Assembly (NCBI RefSeq): GCF_019711375.1
Contig: NZ_CP081295.1
Coordinates: 1,116,001 to 1,180,000, forward strand
DNA length: 64,000 bases
Direction: 5' to 3'
From: Qipengyuania aurantiaca
GTDB lineage: Bacteria; Pseudomonadota; Alphaproteobacteria; Sphingomonadales; Sphingomonadaceae
The notes under the pieces were generated by a model, which saw only the letters and a list, made by a program, of their open reading frames with translations, was not told where the DNA came from and searched no databases. Positions 17,692 through 28,042 of the stretch are shown here, in pieces (position 1 is the first letter of the stretch; every line of letters starts with the position of its first letter). Position numbers and translations under genes: made by a program.

Positions 17692-17813
17692 AGGCCGATG
17701 CGAATCGCGCGTCGCCGCCGACAAGTCAACGCCGCCCTTGGCCTTCCTGCGATGAACCGCTAACCGCGCCCGACAAACCTGTCATTCCTTTCCAAGATTC
17801 TTCCGGAGTTACC

Positions 17814-18809
17814 ATGACCGACCCCCGTTACGACGTCGTCGCAATCGGCAATGCCATTGTCGACGTGATGGCCCCCTGTTCCGACGACCTCATCGAGGAG
17901 CTGGGCCTTGCCAAGGGCGGCATGACCCTCGTCGATACCGAGCGCGCCAGGGAGCTTTACGACGCCATGGGCCGCGCCACCGAGATCTCCGGCGGTTCGG
18001 CCGCCAACACGCTCGCCGGCATGGCTGCTCTCGGCGCGCAGTGCGCCTTCGTCGGGCAGGTCGCCAAGGACCAGCTGGGCGACATCTTCGCGCACGACAT
18101 TCGCGCCGTGGGCATCGATTTCGACACCGCTCCGCGCGACGCCGAACCGCCGACCGCGCGCTGCCTCATCTTCGTCACCCCCGATGGCGAGCGTACGATG
18201 AACACCTTCCTCGGCGCATCGCAGTTCCTGCCGCCCGCCGCGCTCGACGAAGAACTGATTGCCAGCGCCGGTGTGCTCTATCTCGAAGGCTATCTCTGGG
18301 ATCCGGAAGAGCCGCGTAGCGCCATGCGCCGCGCGATCGACGTAGCGCGCGATGCGGGTCGCAAGGTCGCCTTCACCGCGAGCGAAAGCTTCGTGATCGA
18401 CCGTCACGGCGACGATTTCCGCGCGCTGATCGACGAGGGCAAGATCGACATCCTCTTCGTCAACGAACACGAGCTGGCCTCGCTCACCGGCAAGGACAAT
18501 TTCGAAGAGGGTCTCGACGCGCTGAAGGGCAAGGTGCCGACCGTCGTCGCCACGCGCAGCGCCAAGGGCGCGGTCGCGATCCAGGACGGCACGCGCGCCG
18601 AAGTCGCCGCCGAGCCGATCGACAAGGTCGTCGACACCACCGGCGCGGGCGACCTCTTTGCTGCCGGCTTCCTCACCGGTCACACGCGCGGCGAAGACCT
18701 CGAGACCTGCCTGCGCATGGGCGCGATCTGCGCCGGCGAGATCATCAGCCACATCGGCGCGCGTAGCGAGAAGGACTTGAAGGCGCTGGTCGCCGAAAAG
18801 CTCGCCTGA
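17814..18809 (+). CDS. Adenosine kinase, PfkB family
   Basis: Phosphorylates adenosine, or a related nucleoside or sugar, with ATP. The 331-residue ribokinase-fold protein has the N-terminal GNAIVDVMAP, the di-glycine hinge GGSAANT, and the PfkB signature DTTGAGDLFAAGFL containing the catalytic aspartate and anion hole. The overall pattern (MTDPRYDVVAIGNAIVD, MNTFLGAS) matches the alphaproteobacterial adenosine kinase group. RBS GGAG lies six bases before the ATG. A strong terminator follows 28 bases after the stop, so it is likely a single-gene unit. Confidence 0.88.
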   Translation: MTDPRYDVVAIGNAIVDVMAPCSDDLIEELGLAKGGMTLVDTERARELYDAMGRATEISGGSAANTLAGMAALGAQCAFVGQVAKDQLGDIFAHDIRAVGIDFDTAPRDAEPPTARCLIFVTPDGERTMNTFLGASQFLPPAALDEELIASAGVLYLEGYLWDPEEPRSAMRRAIDVARDAGRKVAFTASESFVIDRHGDDFRALIDEGKIDILFVNEHELASLTGKDNFEEGLDALKGKVPTVVATRSAKGAVAIQDGTRAEVAAEPIDKVVDTTGAGDLFAAGFLTGHTRGEDLETCLRMGAICAGEIISHIGARSEKDLKALVAEKLA

Positions 18810-18836
18810 TCCACAGCGCTTGCTGAGAAACACGAA

Positions 18837-18864
18837 AGCCCCGCCCGATACGGCGGGGCTTTTT
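18837..18864 (+). terminator. Rho-independent terminator after adenosine kinase
   Basis: AGCCCCGCC (18837-18845) pairs perfectly with GGCGGGGCT (18852-18860) over a six-base loop and runs into a T tract. It ends the adenosine kinase transcript and separates it from the acyl-CoA dehydrogenase pair. Confidence 0.9.
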
Positions 18865-19066
18865 GCATGGGCGCAGATTTTTCTCCCCGCCCCGCCCCCC
18901 GGCCTCTCCGTAGCGGCGGGGCCACCCCGGCGCCCTTCCACCACCCCGCAGCGCGTTAAGAATTTCGATTTGCAACCTTGCGTCCGCGGCGCGCTTGGTG
19001 AAAACCGGGCCGCGACAGAGCCCGGCCATCCGGGCCACCAGCGGACAGGCAGCGGAGAGTGACCCC

Positions 19067-20266
19067 ATGAATCTCGACTTCACCCCCGAAGAACAGGCTT
19101 TCCGCGAAGAGGTTCGCGCCTTCATCGAGGAAAACTATCCCAAGCACCTCGGCGATGTGGGCCTTCGCGAAGACCTCTCGCGCGAGGATTTCCTCGCCTG
19201 GCACAAGATCCTCGGCGAAAAGGGCTGGTCGGTGCCCGCATGGCCCGAACAGTATGGCGGCACCGGCTGGACCCCGACGCAGCGCTACATCTGGTCGGAA
19301 GAGAACGCGCGGGTCAACGCGGTCATGCCGCTGCCCTTCGGCGTCTCCATGGTCGGGCCCGTGATCTACACCTTCGGCAATGAGGAGCAGAAGGCGCGCC
19401 ACCTCCCCGGCATCCGCAGCGGCGAGGTGTGGTGGTGCCAGGGCTATTCTGAACCCGGCGCAGGCTCCGACCTCGCCTCGCTTAAGACCACTGCGGTGCG
19501 CGATGGCGACCATTACGTCATCAACGGCCAGAAAACCTGGACCACGCTGGCGCAGTATGCCGACTGGGGCTTCTTCCTCTGCCGCACCGATACGGACGCC
19601 GCCAAGCCGCAGGAAGGCATCAGCTTCATCCTCGTCGACATGAAATCGCCCGGCGTGGAGGTGAAGCCGATCAAGCTTCTCGACGGAGGCTACGAGGTCA
19701 ACGAAACCTGGCTGACCGATGTCCGCGTGCCGGTCGAGAACCTCGTCGGCGAGGAGAACAAGGGCTGGACCTACGCCAAGTTCCTCCTCGCCCATGAACG
19801 CAGCGGCATCGCCGGTGTCGCCCGGTCCAAGCGCGGAGTCGAGAAGCTGCGCGAGATCGCAGCCAACGAGACATTGGACGGCGCGCCGCTGATCGAGGAC
19901 ATGGATTTCGCCCGCAAGGTGAGCCAGCTCGAAATCGACCTTGCCGCGCTCGAAATCACCGAACTGCGGACGCTGGCGGGCGAACAGGCGGGCAAGGGTC
20001 CGGGACCGGAAAGCTCGATCCTCAAGATCAAGGGCACCGAAATCCAGCAGCGCCTGACCGAACTCACGCTGGAAGCCGTCGGCAGCTACGCCGCGCCCTA
20101 TTATCACAGCGTCGCGAACGATGACGGCTCGAACGAATATCCGGTTGGCCCGGACTATTCGGCGCATGCGGCGGAAACCTATTTCAATATGCGCAAAACT
20201 TCGATCTACGGCGGATCGAACGAGATCCAGCGCAACATCATCTCGAAGATGATCCTCGGCCTCTAA
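19067..20266 (+). CDS. Acyl-CoA dehydrogenase, first of a pair
   Basis: FAD enzyme that introduces the alpha-beta double bond into an acyl-CoA. The ATG at 19067 has GGAGAG upstream and gives 399 residues starting MNLDFTPEEQAFREEVR. QGYSEPGAGSDLASL is the ACAD substrate/FAD signature. The C-terminal motif reads IYGGSNEIQRNIIS, with Gly where medium-chain enzymes carry the base Glu (YEG). The adjacent ACAD gene 31 bases downstream suggests a heteromeric complex as in actinobacterial FadE pairs. The substrate is unknown; such pairs often act on bulky acyl-CoAs. Confidence 0.88.
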   Translation: MNLDFTPEEQAFREEVRAFIEENYPKHLGDVGLREDLSREDFLAWHKILGEKGWSVPAWPEQYGGTGWTPTQRYIWSEENARVNAVMPLPFGVSMVGPVIYTFGNEEQKARHLPGIRSGEVWWCQGYSEPGAGSDLASLKTTAVRDGDHYVINGQKTWTTLAQYADWGFFLCRTDTDAAKPQEGISFILVDMKSPGVEVKPIKLLDGGYEVNETWLTDVRVPVENLVGEENKGWTYAKFLLAHERSGIAGVARSKRGVEKLREIAANETLDGAPLIEDMDFARKVSQLEIDLAALEITELRTLAGEQAGKGPGPESSILKIKGTEIQQRLTELTLEAVGSYAAPYYHSVANDDGSNEYPVGPDYSAHAAETYFNMRKTSIYGGSNEIQRNIISKMILGL

Positions 20267-20297
20267 GGGCCCCGAACGGCACGGAAAGGGACGACAC

Positions 20298-21428
20298 GTG
20301 GATTTCAACTTCACCGAAGAGCAGGACATGGTGCGCGACGGGCTGTCGCGCCTCGTCCGCGAGCTATACGACTGGGAAACGCGCCGTAAGGCCATTGAGA
20401 GCGAGGCCGGATGGCGCCCCGAAATCTGGGCGCAGCTGGCGGAACTCGGCATTCTCGGCATGCCGTTTTCCGAAGAGGTCGGCGGTTTTGGCGGCGGCGC
20501 GATCGACCGGATGATCGTGATGGAGGAATTCGGGAAAGGCCTCGTCGTCGAACCCTTCGTCCCCACCGTGGTTTGCGCGGGCGGATTCCTTAAGCACGCG
20601 GGCAGCGAGGCCCAGCGCGAGGAGCATCTATCCGCGATCATCGATGGCAGCCGGGTCTTCGCCTTCGCCTATGCCGAACCGCGCGGCCGCTACGATTACG
20701 CCGACCTTGAAACCACGGCGAAAAAGGACAGCGACGGCTATGTCCTCAATGGCCACAAGGCGGTCGTCATCGGCGCGCCCTGGGCGAGCCACCTTGTCGT
20801 CACCGCGCGCACCGGCGGCGATCGCCGCGACCGCGAAGGCGTGAGCGTCTTCATCGTCGACAAGAGCGCGGACGGTATCGTCACACGCGATTACGAGACC
20901 GTCGACGGCCGCCGCGCCTCGGAAGTCTATTTCGAGAACGTCTCCGTCCCCGCCGACGCGCTGATCGGCGAGGAAGGCGCGGCCCTGCCGCTGATCGAGC
21001 AGGTCACCGACGAAGCCATCGCCGCGCACTGCGCCGAGGCCTGCGGAGCGATGAAGGTCGCCCATGCGATGACGCTCGAATATTCCAAGCAGCGCAAGCA
21101 GTTTGGCGTCCCCATCGGCAAGTTCCAGGTCCTCCAGCACCGCATGGTCGACATGTACACCGCCTACGAGACCGCTGTCTCGCTGACCTATCTCGCCACG
21201 ATCAAGCTCGACGCGGGCGAAAAGGAGCGCAAGCGCGCCGCCTCGTCAGCCAAGGTCGGCGTCGGCCAGTCGGCCCGCTTCATCGGGCAGGAAGCGGTCC
21301 AGATCCACGGCGGCAACGGCGTCACCGACGAATATGCCATCGGCCACTATTTCAAGCGCCTAACGATCTTCGAGAACGAATTCGGAAACGTAGATCACCA
21401 CCTGAAGCGGCATGTTTCGCTGGCATAG
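20298..21428 (+). CDS. Acyl-CoA dehydrogenase, second of a pair
   Basis: A 376-residue ACAD-fold protein starting with GTG at 20298 (AAGGGAC ahead). N-terminal MDFNFTEEQDMVRDGLSRLV and central AYAEPRGRYDYADLETTAKK replace the usual PGAGSD signature, so the FAD/substrate loop is degenerate. QIHGGNGVTDEYAIGHYFKR near the end has the ACAD shape but no YEG glutamate. With its neighbour it probably forms an alpha2beta2 enzyme in which each subunit supplies part of the site, as known for actinobacterial FadE pairs; that is inference from adjacency. Confidence 0.86.
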   Translation: MDFNFTEEQDMVRDGLSRLVRELYDWETRRKAIESEAGWRPEIWAQLAELGILGMPFSEEVGGFGGGAIDRMIVMEEFGKGLVVEPFVPTVVCAGGFLKHAGSEAQREEHLSAIIDGSRVFAFAYAEPRGRYDYADLETTAKKDSDGYVLNGHKAVVIGAPWASHLVVTARTGGDRRDREGVSVFIVDKSADGIVTRDYETVDGRRASEVYFENVSVPADALIGEEGAALPLIEQVTDEAIAAHCAEACGAMKVAHAMTLEYSKQRKQFGVPIGKFQVLQHRMVDMYTAYETAVSLTYLATIKLDAGEKERKRAASSAKVGVGQSARFIGQEAVQIHGGNGVTDEYAIGHYFKRLTIFENEFGNVDHHLKRHVSLA

Positions 21429-21505
21429 ACGAGAAACGGCGCTCCACTCCGACTTAAGTTGTCCAGTAAGCTTCTAGTGGCTGTCCTATTAATTTCGTTG
21501 AAAGG

Positions 21506-22195
21506 TCAACTGGTTTGTGTATCCAGCCAAGCCTCGCAAACTCTATGGAATTCATAATCTTGGGCAAACCAACGTCTAAGATTTTTCTTCGCCTTTTCGC
21601 TTAGCGCTGGTGTACCCACATAATTGTTAGCATGGCTCCGATTCTCAGGCCTGATTGCAGGGCGATTTAGGCCGGCCTTCCGCAGAAAAGCGTCAAAATC
21701 TTCTTCGAATTTCTCTTGACGGATGATCCAGACTGGGGGGCGAACCTCGAGAAGATTCCCCTGCAGAAAGAACCAACTGACAAGATTTTGGCCTGTATGG
21801 CGAATTGACACCATAGCCTGGGTAGCAGCAATTCCTTTTTCGCCTGGGTCGAATAATGCCTCGGCCAAATCATTGGCATGTTCAAAGTCCCGGAATGAAG
21901 CTCTCTCGCTTTCTGTCCATGGAACGTTATATACAGGCTGTCCTTTGCGCTTTCTGGAATAAAATCCGGAATAGAAGCGCGTGATTGGGTCTCTAATTGA
22001 AAAGAAGTACGAAGCGCCTTGAGGAAGGTCTTTTAAAGAGACGTCATGAGGATGCGGAACAACTTTACGCGGATATTGATCCGCCAGTTTTGTGATCTGC
22101 GTTCCAGCTGCTTTCCCGATATGCAAAAAATGGTAAGCATCCGGAGCGTACTTCAAGTTGTTTGTGAGGCGTTGAATTCGGCTGGCAATACCCAC
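21506..22195 (-). CDS. Sulfotransferase-family protein
   Basis: About 229 residues from the GTG at 22195, chosen because AAGGAG lies seven bases upstream and the protein then begins like its family; an ATG at 22345 would add 50 residues of poor quality. DAYHFLHIGKAAGTQI is the PAPS 5'-phosphosulfate loop (commonly FLHIPKTAGT) and FFSIRDPITRFYSGF the 3'-phosphate loop with Arg and Ser. It would transfer sulfate to a sugar or other acceptor on the cell surface. GC is clearly lower than the flanks, a sign of transfer. No PAPS-synthesis genes are nearby. Confidence 0.75.
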   Translation of the reverse strand: MGIASRIQRLTNNLKYAPDAYHFLHIGKAAGTQITKLADQYPRKVVPHPHDVSLKDLPQGASYFFSIRDPITRFYSGFYSRKRKGQPVYNVPWTESERASFRDFEHANDLAEALFDPGEKGIAATQAMVSIRHTGQNLVSWFFLQGNLLEVRPPVWIIRQEKFEEDFDAFLRKAGLNRPAIRPENRSHANNYVGTPALSEKAKKNLRRWFAQDYEFHRVCEAWLDTQTS

Positions 22196-23107
22196 GCGCG
22201 TACTCCTTATTTGGCAATCGATTTGGGCAAGCGATAGGTCGTTGGATTTCCGAGGACAATTGGCTTCGCTCTGTGAGGGCTTGAAGAGGCCAGCCCTTCC
22301 CAAGATTTTACCTAATAGTAGGCAAACGGATTTCTGCCCAGCCATTCGATATGCTCGTAAGAAGGACCGGGCTCAACAGCCATGAATTAGTTTTGGACTT
22401 AGGAACGACGCCAAAATCGGTGGGCGCAAAAGCCCTTCGTGCGTTCGAGATGAAAGCGGCGAACTCGACCGCAAGTATCAAGCATCTAATATCTAACCGA
22501 TCGAAATCGCCGGTCGATGAAAGCCGTGTTTTAGCTTTTCGTGCCGTACGATAAAGCGCCGAAGGGGGGCCATAGATACAACCGGTTGCAGCCACAAATC
22601 ATTTTGACGAGGTTTTCGGATGCGACTTGAGACTTTTCCAGATTAACCGAAGGTTCGTTCACGCGGCCTTGCAGATGGGTTAGCTAAAGGGGGGCGCGCA
22701 ACAAGGGCGGAAACTGATTATTTTATGACCGGTCCACACGATGAGAGGCTGGCATCCTTCGAATTAGCCGTCGAGCTACGCTGCGACCGAGCTGCTTCAC
22801 AAGTTGCCGAATGAGATCTGGTTTGGGTGGTTTGGGCCCTAATTGTTTCTATGACCGAGAAGTTTATCGAAACATAATCGAGCGACTAGATTTGCCTCTT
22901 AAAATGTTTAACGAACCGTGCTATTGAGCATCGGTGTAAGGGCCGCTGAAAATCAGTGAATTTTACCTATCCATCCAGGTTACGAATTATCTATGAAGCC
23001 TGTGATAGGGTGGTCTCACGTCGGCAACTGTTAAAGCGATTGCGAGACTTCAAGCGCATATCTGCATGTATCGGCACCAGGCTTTTTCTATTAGCGACTT
23101 GTTCGAC
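22196..23107. other. Gene-free, lower-GC stretch between sulfotransferase genes
   Basis: About 910 bases in which every frame is closed often or has unlikely codon use. I see no tRNA, repeat or terminator, and no protein motif I recognise. Composition is more AT-rich than the chromosome. It is best explained as decayed acquired DNA, continuous with the broken gene at 23108-24822. Confidence 0.5.
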
Positions 23108-24822
23108 CTATTTTAGCCAACTTTGGACGCTTGCTGTATCGAAGGGCAAGTCCAAAGCTTTCTTGAGAGGGTCAAGCCAAGGCCTGAAATGCTCCCAAGC
23201 ATCTTGTCCACTTCGGTTTATCGGCTGGCGAACCTGCTCGCTGCTCGCAGTCCGCACGGCGAGGCCAGACTTATGGAAGTCGCGACAGGCTTCTTCAAGC
23301 GGAAGTCCACCATAATCTAGCATCCGTCGGGTCTGGCCTTCGACATCATCGAGCACGTCTTCGTGCCGCACGCGCAGTACCTTTCCCGGCAGGACGCGAT
23401 CCCAGTGGTCAAATAGAGAAACACAGTCGAAGTAATAACGGCCGATTTCTTCAAGCCCGTAGGTAAACTCCTGCCCTTCAGCGAAGAATTGCTTGTGCCC
23501 GGAGAAACAGCAATCCATCGGTGCACGCCGGGCATCGATGATTTTTGCATTGGGCAGGATCAAATGGATCGGGCCAATGTGCCGAAAGTTATTCGGCATC
23601 TTGCCGATAAAATAGGGTGCGCCGTGCCGGTGCCGGCGGGTGTTCTCGATGTACTTCTCACCCAATTGTGTGAGGTCCTCGCGAGTAAGGTCCTGTAGTC
23701 CCTCCGGATACCGCGAACTGCCTGCTTCGCGCCCTCTCAGGAGATGCTTAAGCGCGAGGATATCGGGTAGCTCTAGCGCGCCATCCACTTCGCTGTGGTT
23801 GGATAGGATCTGCTCCAGCAAACTCGATCCCGCCCGGGGAAGTCGGAGAATGAAGATTGAGTCGGCTGCGGAATGCCCCGCACAGGCACGGGAGTCGAAC
23901 AATTGAAGCGTAAAAACTTCGGCTTGCCTCGCCAGTTCCTCGCGCATCGAACTGGCGCTGTATCGCGTTTGCGCCCTCTTGAGTGCGTTACCTTCGTCGT
24001 AGGGGGCGAAGGAGGTCTCGTATTCCTCTCTATCCTCAAATGCCTTGCCAAGCGCAAAGAAAAGATGGACGCGGTCCATGAATGCGAGATCCGGCCGAAC
24101 AAGCTTTTCGCGCATAGCGCCGATCTCGCTGTCCTAAAACCTGAATTCCTTGAGGTCCGCGAGCGCATATTGGGCGTCGCCATGATCATGCTTTGCGGAA
24201 AAGGCGGCACGATAGCTCTCAGTGGCATCCGTCTGCCAGCCCGTTGTCTTTAGTGCGTGGCCGCGGCTGGTTAGCGTCGCCGGATCACGCGGCAGCTTTT
24301 CGAGAACCGCGTCGAAAAGCTCGAAGGCCCTGTCATAGTCACCGGTCTGCATGCTTTCGATTGCGAAATGCGACTGGACCAAAGGATCGTCGGGATCATG
24401 GACGTAAAGCGCCTCGGCCTCAGCGCGCGCCCTCTCGAACTTCTGACGGCGGCGTAGCGCATCGGTTTAGTCGAGGCGAATCTGGATAATCTCCGGCTCA
24501 AACACCGCAGCGGTATCTAACAAAAATCGGCATCTTCAAGAACGCCTATTTGCTTGTCTATCATTGCCAGCAACCGCATGCCTTCAACATTCTTTGGATG
24601 GCCGCGTAAATAGTGGCGACAGATCTCCTCGGCTCGCGGCCGCGGTGAGCGTTTCGTTGGCACTCACGGGGAAAATATCGTTCACATAATCAGCAGCGAG
24701 GCGATAATCTTCGATGGGATCGTCACGGCCCGACTAAGCACTTCGTAGAAGCCGCGATCGTGTGTGTTTATCGGTAGTTCCACCAGGGGTGGGGCAGGGC
24801 GCGCATCGTTTTCGGAAGACAT
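23108..24822 (-). pseudogene. Broken TPR-sulfotransferase gene
   Basis: Read from an ATG at 24822, the sequence gives a TPR-rich N-terminus and a Sulfotransfer_3 C-terminus, but only after correcting about three frameshifts (near 24721-24735, 24631-24645 and in the A-run 24521-24526) and two in-frame stops (TAA at 24467-24469, TAG at 24134-24136). The TPR part is clear in YDRAFELFDAVLEKLPRDPA. An open piece of 335 codons from an ATG at 24115 keeps the whole catalytic part: the PAPS loop FILRLPRAGSSLLEQIL, IDARRAPMDCCFSG for the 3'-phosphate, and RVRHEDVL. The fragment might still be made, but the gene as a whole is decayed. The family is common in sphingomonads. Confidence 0.8.
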
Positions 24823-25062
24823 GCTCCCAATTTTAGGGAAGGCGACACATGATGCAAATTCGAGCCGCGAATGTTAATCTTAGGCTGAGGGGGGGCGGGG
24901 GCTTACCGAAGTCAGGGATCGAGCGCCTCACGGCGCCCCGAAACCCGAGATAGCGATAATCGATTGAAGTTGTCGGAATGGGTCTGCTGTCCACTCTGCT
25001 TCAGCCTTAGCCGCCAAGTTCGACATCGCATAGTAGCGGACATGACGGACAAGCATCCGGCC

Positions 25063-26340
25063 TCACCCGTGCCGTTCCCGCCTCACTTCCCTCTGGCCGA
25101 TATCGCGGCGGCAGAAGCCGTCGGCGAAGTCGATCGCGTCGACGGCCTCATAGGCACGCTTCTGGGCTTCGGTGGCGCTGGTGCCGCGGGCGGTCACGTT
25201 GAGGACGCGGCCTCCGGCGGCGACTAGCGTTCCATCCACGCGCTTCGTGCCGGCGTGGAAGACTTTGGCCCCGCTTGCCTCGGCGTCACCCAATTCGATC
25301 CTCCCGCCCTTCTTCGGCGTGCCGGGATAGTCCTCCGCCGCCATCACTACGGTCAGCGCGTAATCCTCGCTCATCGTCGGCGCCTCGATTTCGCCGAGGC
25401 GTTTTTCGGCGCAGGCCAGCATCAGCTCCACCAAGTCGCTTTCCAGCCGCATCATCAGCACCTGGCATTCGGGATCGCCGAAGCGGACGTTGTATTCGAT
25501 CAGCTGGGGGCCGGTCTTGGTCAGCATCAGCCCGGCGTAGAGCACGCCGGTGTAGGGCATGCCTTCCTCGCGCATGGTGCGCACGGTGGGCTCGATGATT
25601 TCGGCCATGGCCTGTTCGCGCAGGGCATCGGTCAGCACCGGGGCGGGGGAATAGGCGCCCATGCCGCCGGTGTTGGGGCCTTCGTCGCCATCGCCCACGC
25701 GCTTGTGGTCCTGCGCGCTGGCGAGCGGCACGATGGTCTCGCCATCGGTGAGCGCGAAGAAGCTCGCCTCCTCGCCGGTGAGGAACTGTTCGATCACCAC
25801 TTCGGACCCTGCGCTGCCGAACTTGCCGTCGAACATTTCGGACAGGGCTTCCTGCGCGTCCTCGCGGGTTTCGGCGATCACCACGCCCTTGCCTGCCGCC
25901 AGGCCATCGGCTTTCAGCACGAAGGGCGCGTCGAAATTCTTGAGCGCGCCCCAGGCGGCTTCGAGCGAGGTGCAGCGCACGAACTTGGCGGTCGGGATGC
26001 CGGCGCGCTCGCACAATTCCTTCGTGAAGCTCTTGCTGCCTTCGAGCTGGGCGGCGGCTTTCGACGGGCCGAAGCTGAGTATGCCAACGTCCTTCAGACT
26101 GTCCGCCAGCCCTTCGACCAGCGGCACTTCGGGGCCGATCACGACGAGGCCAATCGCGTTTTCCTCGCAGAACTTGACCACGGCGGCGTGGTCGCTGCTA
26201 TCGAGGGGAACGCACTCTGCGCATTCGTCCATGCCGGGGTTGCCGGGGCTCGCCCACAGCTTGTCGCATTGGGGCGATTGCGCCAGCTTCCACGCCAACG
26301 CATGTTCGCGTCCGCCGCTGCCGAGCAAAAGGATATTCAT
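25063..26340 (-). CDS. purD: Phosphoribosylamine-glycine ligase
   Basis: Second step of purine synthesis: joins glycine to phosphoribosylamine with ATP. The ATG at 26340 gives 425 residues beginning [20 protein letters not shown]. The ATP-grasp core is seen in [15 protein letters not shown], and [13 protein letters not shown] and [11 protein letters not shown] are PurD signatures. Its start codon overlaps that of the divergent xseA (shared CATG, 26338-26341). purH, acting later in the pathway, is at 54.4 kb. Confidence 0.96.
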   Translation of the reverse strand: MNILLLGSGGREHALAWKLAQSPQCDKLWASPGNPGMDECAECVPLDSSDHAAVVKFCEENAIGLVVIGPEVPLVEGLADSLKDVGILSFGPSKAAAQLEGSKSFTKELCERAGIPTAKFVRCTSLEAAWGALKNFDAPFVLKADGLAAGKGVVIAETREDAQEALSEMFDGKFGSAGSEVVIEQFLTGEEASFFALTDGETIVPLASAQDHKRVGDGDEGPNTGGMGAYSPAPVLTDALREQAMAEIIEPTVRTMREEGMPYTGVLYAGLMLTKTGPQLIEYNVRFGDPECQVLMMRLESDLVELMLACAEKRLGEIEAPTMSEDYALTVVMAAEDYPGTPKKGGRIELGDAEASGAKVFHAGTKRVDGTLVAAGGRVLNVTARGTSATEAQKRAYEAVDAIDFADGFCRRDIGQREVRRERHG

Positions 26341-26341
26341 G
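26338..26341. other. Overlapping divergent start codons CATG
   Basis: The purD ATG (minus, 26340-26338) and the xseA ATG (plus, 26339-26341) share two base pairs. There is no intergenic DNA, so each gene's promoter and ribosome site must lie inside the other's coding sequence. xseA has AAAAGGAT seven bases before its ATG, within the purD codons. Confidence 0.8.
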
Positions 26342-27808
26342 GCCGCCGATTTCCCACCCGATGATGACACTGACGGCTTGGTAGCGAAGCGCCGCCCCGG
26401 CGACAACGCCGAGCCGCTGTCGGTGAGCGAAATCTCGAACATTTTGAAACGCACGGTGGAGGACCGCTTCGGCTTCGTGCGACTGCGCGGCGAATTGTCG
26501 GGCGTGAAGCGCGCGGCTTCAGGGCATCTCTACGCGGCGCTGAAGGACGAGAAGGCCGTGATCGACGCGGTCATGTGGCGCGGCAACACCCAGCGCCTGC
26601 CGTTCAATCCGGAGGACGGGCTGGAGGTGGTCGCCTCCGGCAAGCTCACCACGTATCCGGGCCGCTCGAAATACCAGATCGTGGTCGAGCGGATGGAGCT
26701 GGCTGGCGAAGGCGCGCTGCTGGCGCTCCTGGAAAAGACCCGCGCGCGGCTGGCAGCCGAAGGGCTGTTCGACGAAGGCCGCAAGCGCCGCCTGCCGTTC
26801 CTGCCCAGGACCATCGGCGTGGTCACCTCGCCCACCGGCGCGGTGATTCGCGACATTCTCCACCGCCTTGCCGATCGTTTCCCGAGCCGCGTGGTCGTAT
26901 GGCCGGTGCTGGTGCAGGGGCAGGGCGCGGCGGACCAGGTCGCGGGCGCGGTGCGCGGTTTCTCGAACCTGCCGGAGGGCCATCCCGACCGCCCCGACCT
27001 CGTGATCGTCGCGCGCGGAGGCGGCTCGATCGAGGATCTATGGAGCTTCAACGAGGAACAGGTGGTGCGCGCCATCGCCGAGTGCTCGATCCCCACGATC
27101 AGCGCGGTCGGGCACGAGACCGACACGACGTTGGCCGACTTTGCTGCCGACCGCCGTGCGCCGACACCCACCGCGGCGGCCGAGATCGCCGTGCCGGTCC
27201 GCGCCGAACTCGCCGCGACGCTGGCCGATTTCGAAGCGCGTACCAAGCGCGCGATCCTGCGCCCCGTGCAACTGGGTCGCGAGCGGCTGGAAGCGCGCGC
27301 CGACCGGTTGCCCTCGGCCCAGACGCTGCTGCAACCGCAGGGGCAGGCGCTCGACGATCTGGCCGACGCCCTGCGCCGCGGCCTCATGGACCGCACCGGC
27401 AAGGCGCGGGAGGCGCTGGCGCGGCACCGGCTTTCGCCCGGCACGCTCAAGGGAATTGTGCGCGAAGGCCAGAACAAGCTCGATGGCTTGCGCCTGCCCC
27501 CAAGCCTGCTCACGCGGCCGTTGGGCGAGAAGCACAGCCAGCTCGACGCGCTTGCCCGGCTGGCGAGCCAGCTCCACCCCGACCGACCGCTCAGCCGTGG
27601 TTTTGTCCGGGTCACGACGAGCGACGGGCGCACGCTGACCGACCGCGCCGAAGCGGCGAAGGAGGCTGCGCTCACGCTCAAGTTCCGCGATGGCGATCTT
27701 ACGGTCTCGACCGGCGATGCCCCGCCGCCTCCCCGCCCCGCCCCGCCGAAGAAGCGCGCCGCGCCGAAAAAAGGAACGCCGCCCGCGCAGGACGATTTGT
27801 TCGGATAG
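26339..27808 (+). CDS. xseA: Exodeoxyribonuclease VII large subunit
   Basis: Large subunit of the bidirectional single-strand exonuclease ExoVII, which acts in mismatch repair and DNA damage tolerance. The 489 residues start with an OB-fold ([29 protein letters not shown]) followed by the nuclease domain with [34 protein letters not shown] and [20 protein letters not shown], then the long coiled coil and a Pro/Lys-rich tail. The ATG at 26339 is supported by AAGGA upstream and a normal family N-terminus. The small-subunit gene xseB is not in the window. Confidence 0.95.
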   Translation: MAADFPPDDDTDGLVAKRRPGDNAEPLSVSEISNILKRTVEDRFGFVRLRGELSGVKRAASGHLYAALKDEKAVIDAVMWRGNTQRLPFNPEDGLEVVASGKLTTYPGRSKYQIVVERMELAGEGALLALLEKTRARLAAEGLFDEGRKRRLPFLPRTIGVVTSPTGAVIRDILHRLADRFPSRVVVWPVLVQGQGAADQVAGAVRGFSNLPEGHPDRPDLVIVARGGGSIEDLWSFNEEQVVRAIAECSIPTISAVGHETDTTLADFAADRRAPTPTAAAEIAVPVRAELAATLADFEARTKRAILRPVQLGRERLEARADRLPSAQTLLQPQGQALDDLADALRRGLMDRTGKAREALARHRLSPGTLKGIVREGQNKLDGLRLPPSLLTRPLGEKHSQLDALARLASQLHPDRPLSRGFVRVTTSDGRTLTDRAEAAKEAALTLKFRDGDLTVSTGDAPPPPRPAPPKKRAAPKKGTPPAQDDLFG

Positions 27809-27832
27809 ACACGTCCTGCTAGGATAGAGCCC

Positions 27833-28042
27833 ATGTTGATGAACAAGAACGCCGGCCCGCCCCCGGGCGAGGCCAAGCTGCATTACGGACCCAACGGATT
27901 TCGCGTCCTGCGCACGGGCAACCACGTCTTCTGCGCCGCCAGCGGCGTGCCGATCCCGCTTGAGGAATTGCGTTACTGGTCGGTCGAGCACCAGGAAGCC
28001 TACGCCAGCGCCGAACTGGCGACCGAGCGGCTGAAACCGTGA
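27833..28042 (+). CDS. DUF2093 protein
   Basis: A 69-residue protein matching DUF2093, a small alphaproteobacterial family of unknown role: AKLHYGPNGFRVLRTGNHVF, then CAASGVPIPLEELRYWSVEH and QEAYASAELA. The single Cys before the GxPIPL turn is a family feature. It follows xseA after 24 bases and its stop overlaps the next gene's GTG start by four bases, so xseA, this gene and the M23 peptidase form one transcript. Confidence 0.85.
   Translation: MLMNKNAGPPPGEAKLHYGPNGFRVLRTGNHVFCAASGVPIPLEELRYWSVEHQEAYASAELATERLKP

Noticed and set aside
22308-22595. Minus-strand 95-codon and plus-strand 67-codon frames
   Set aside because: They overlap on opposite strands, lack ribosome sites and motifs, and lie in a stretch that looks decayed.
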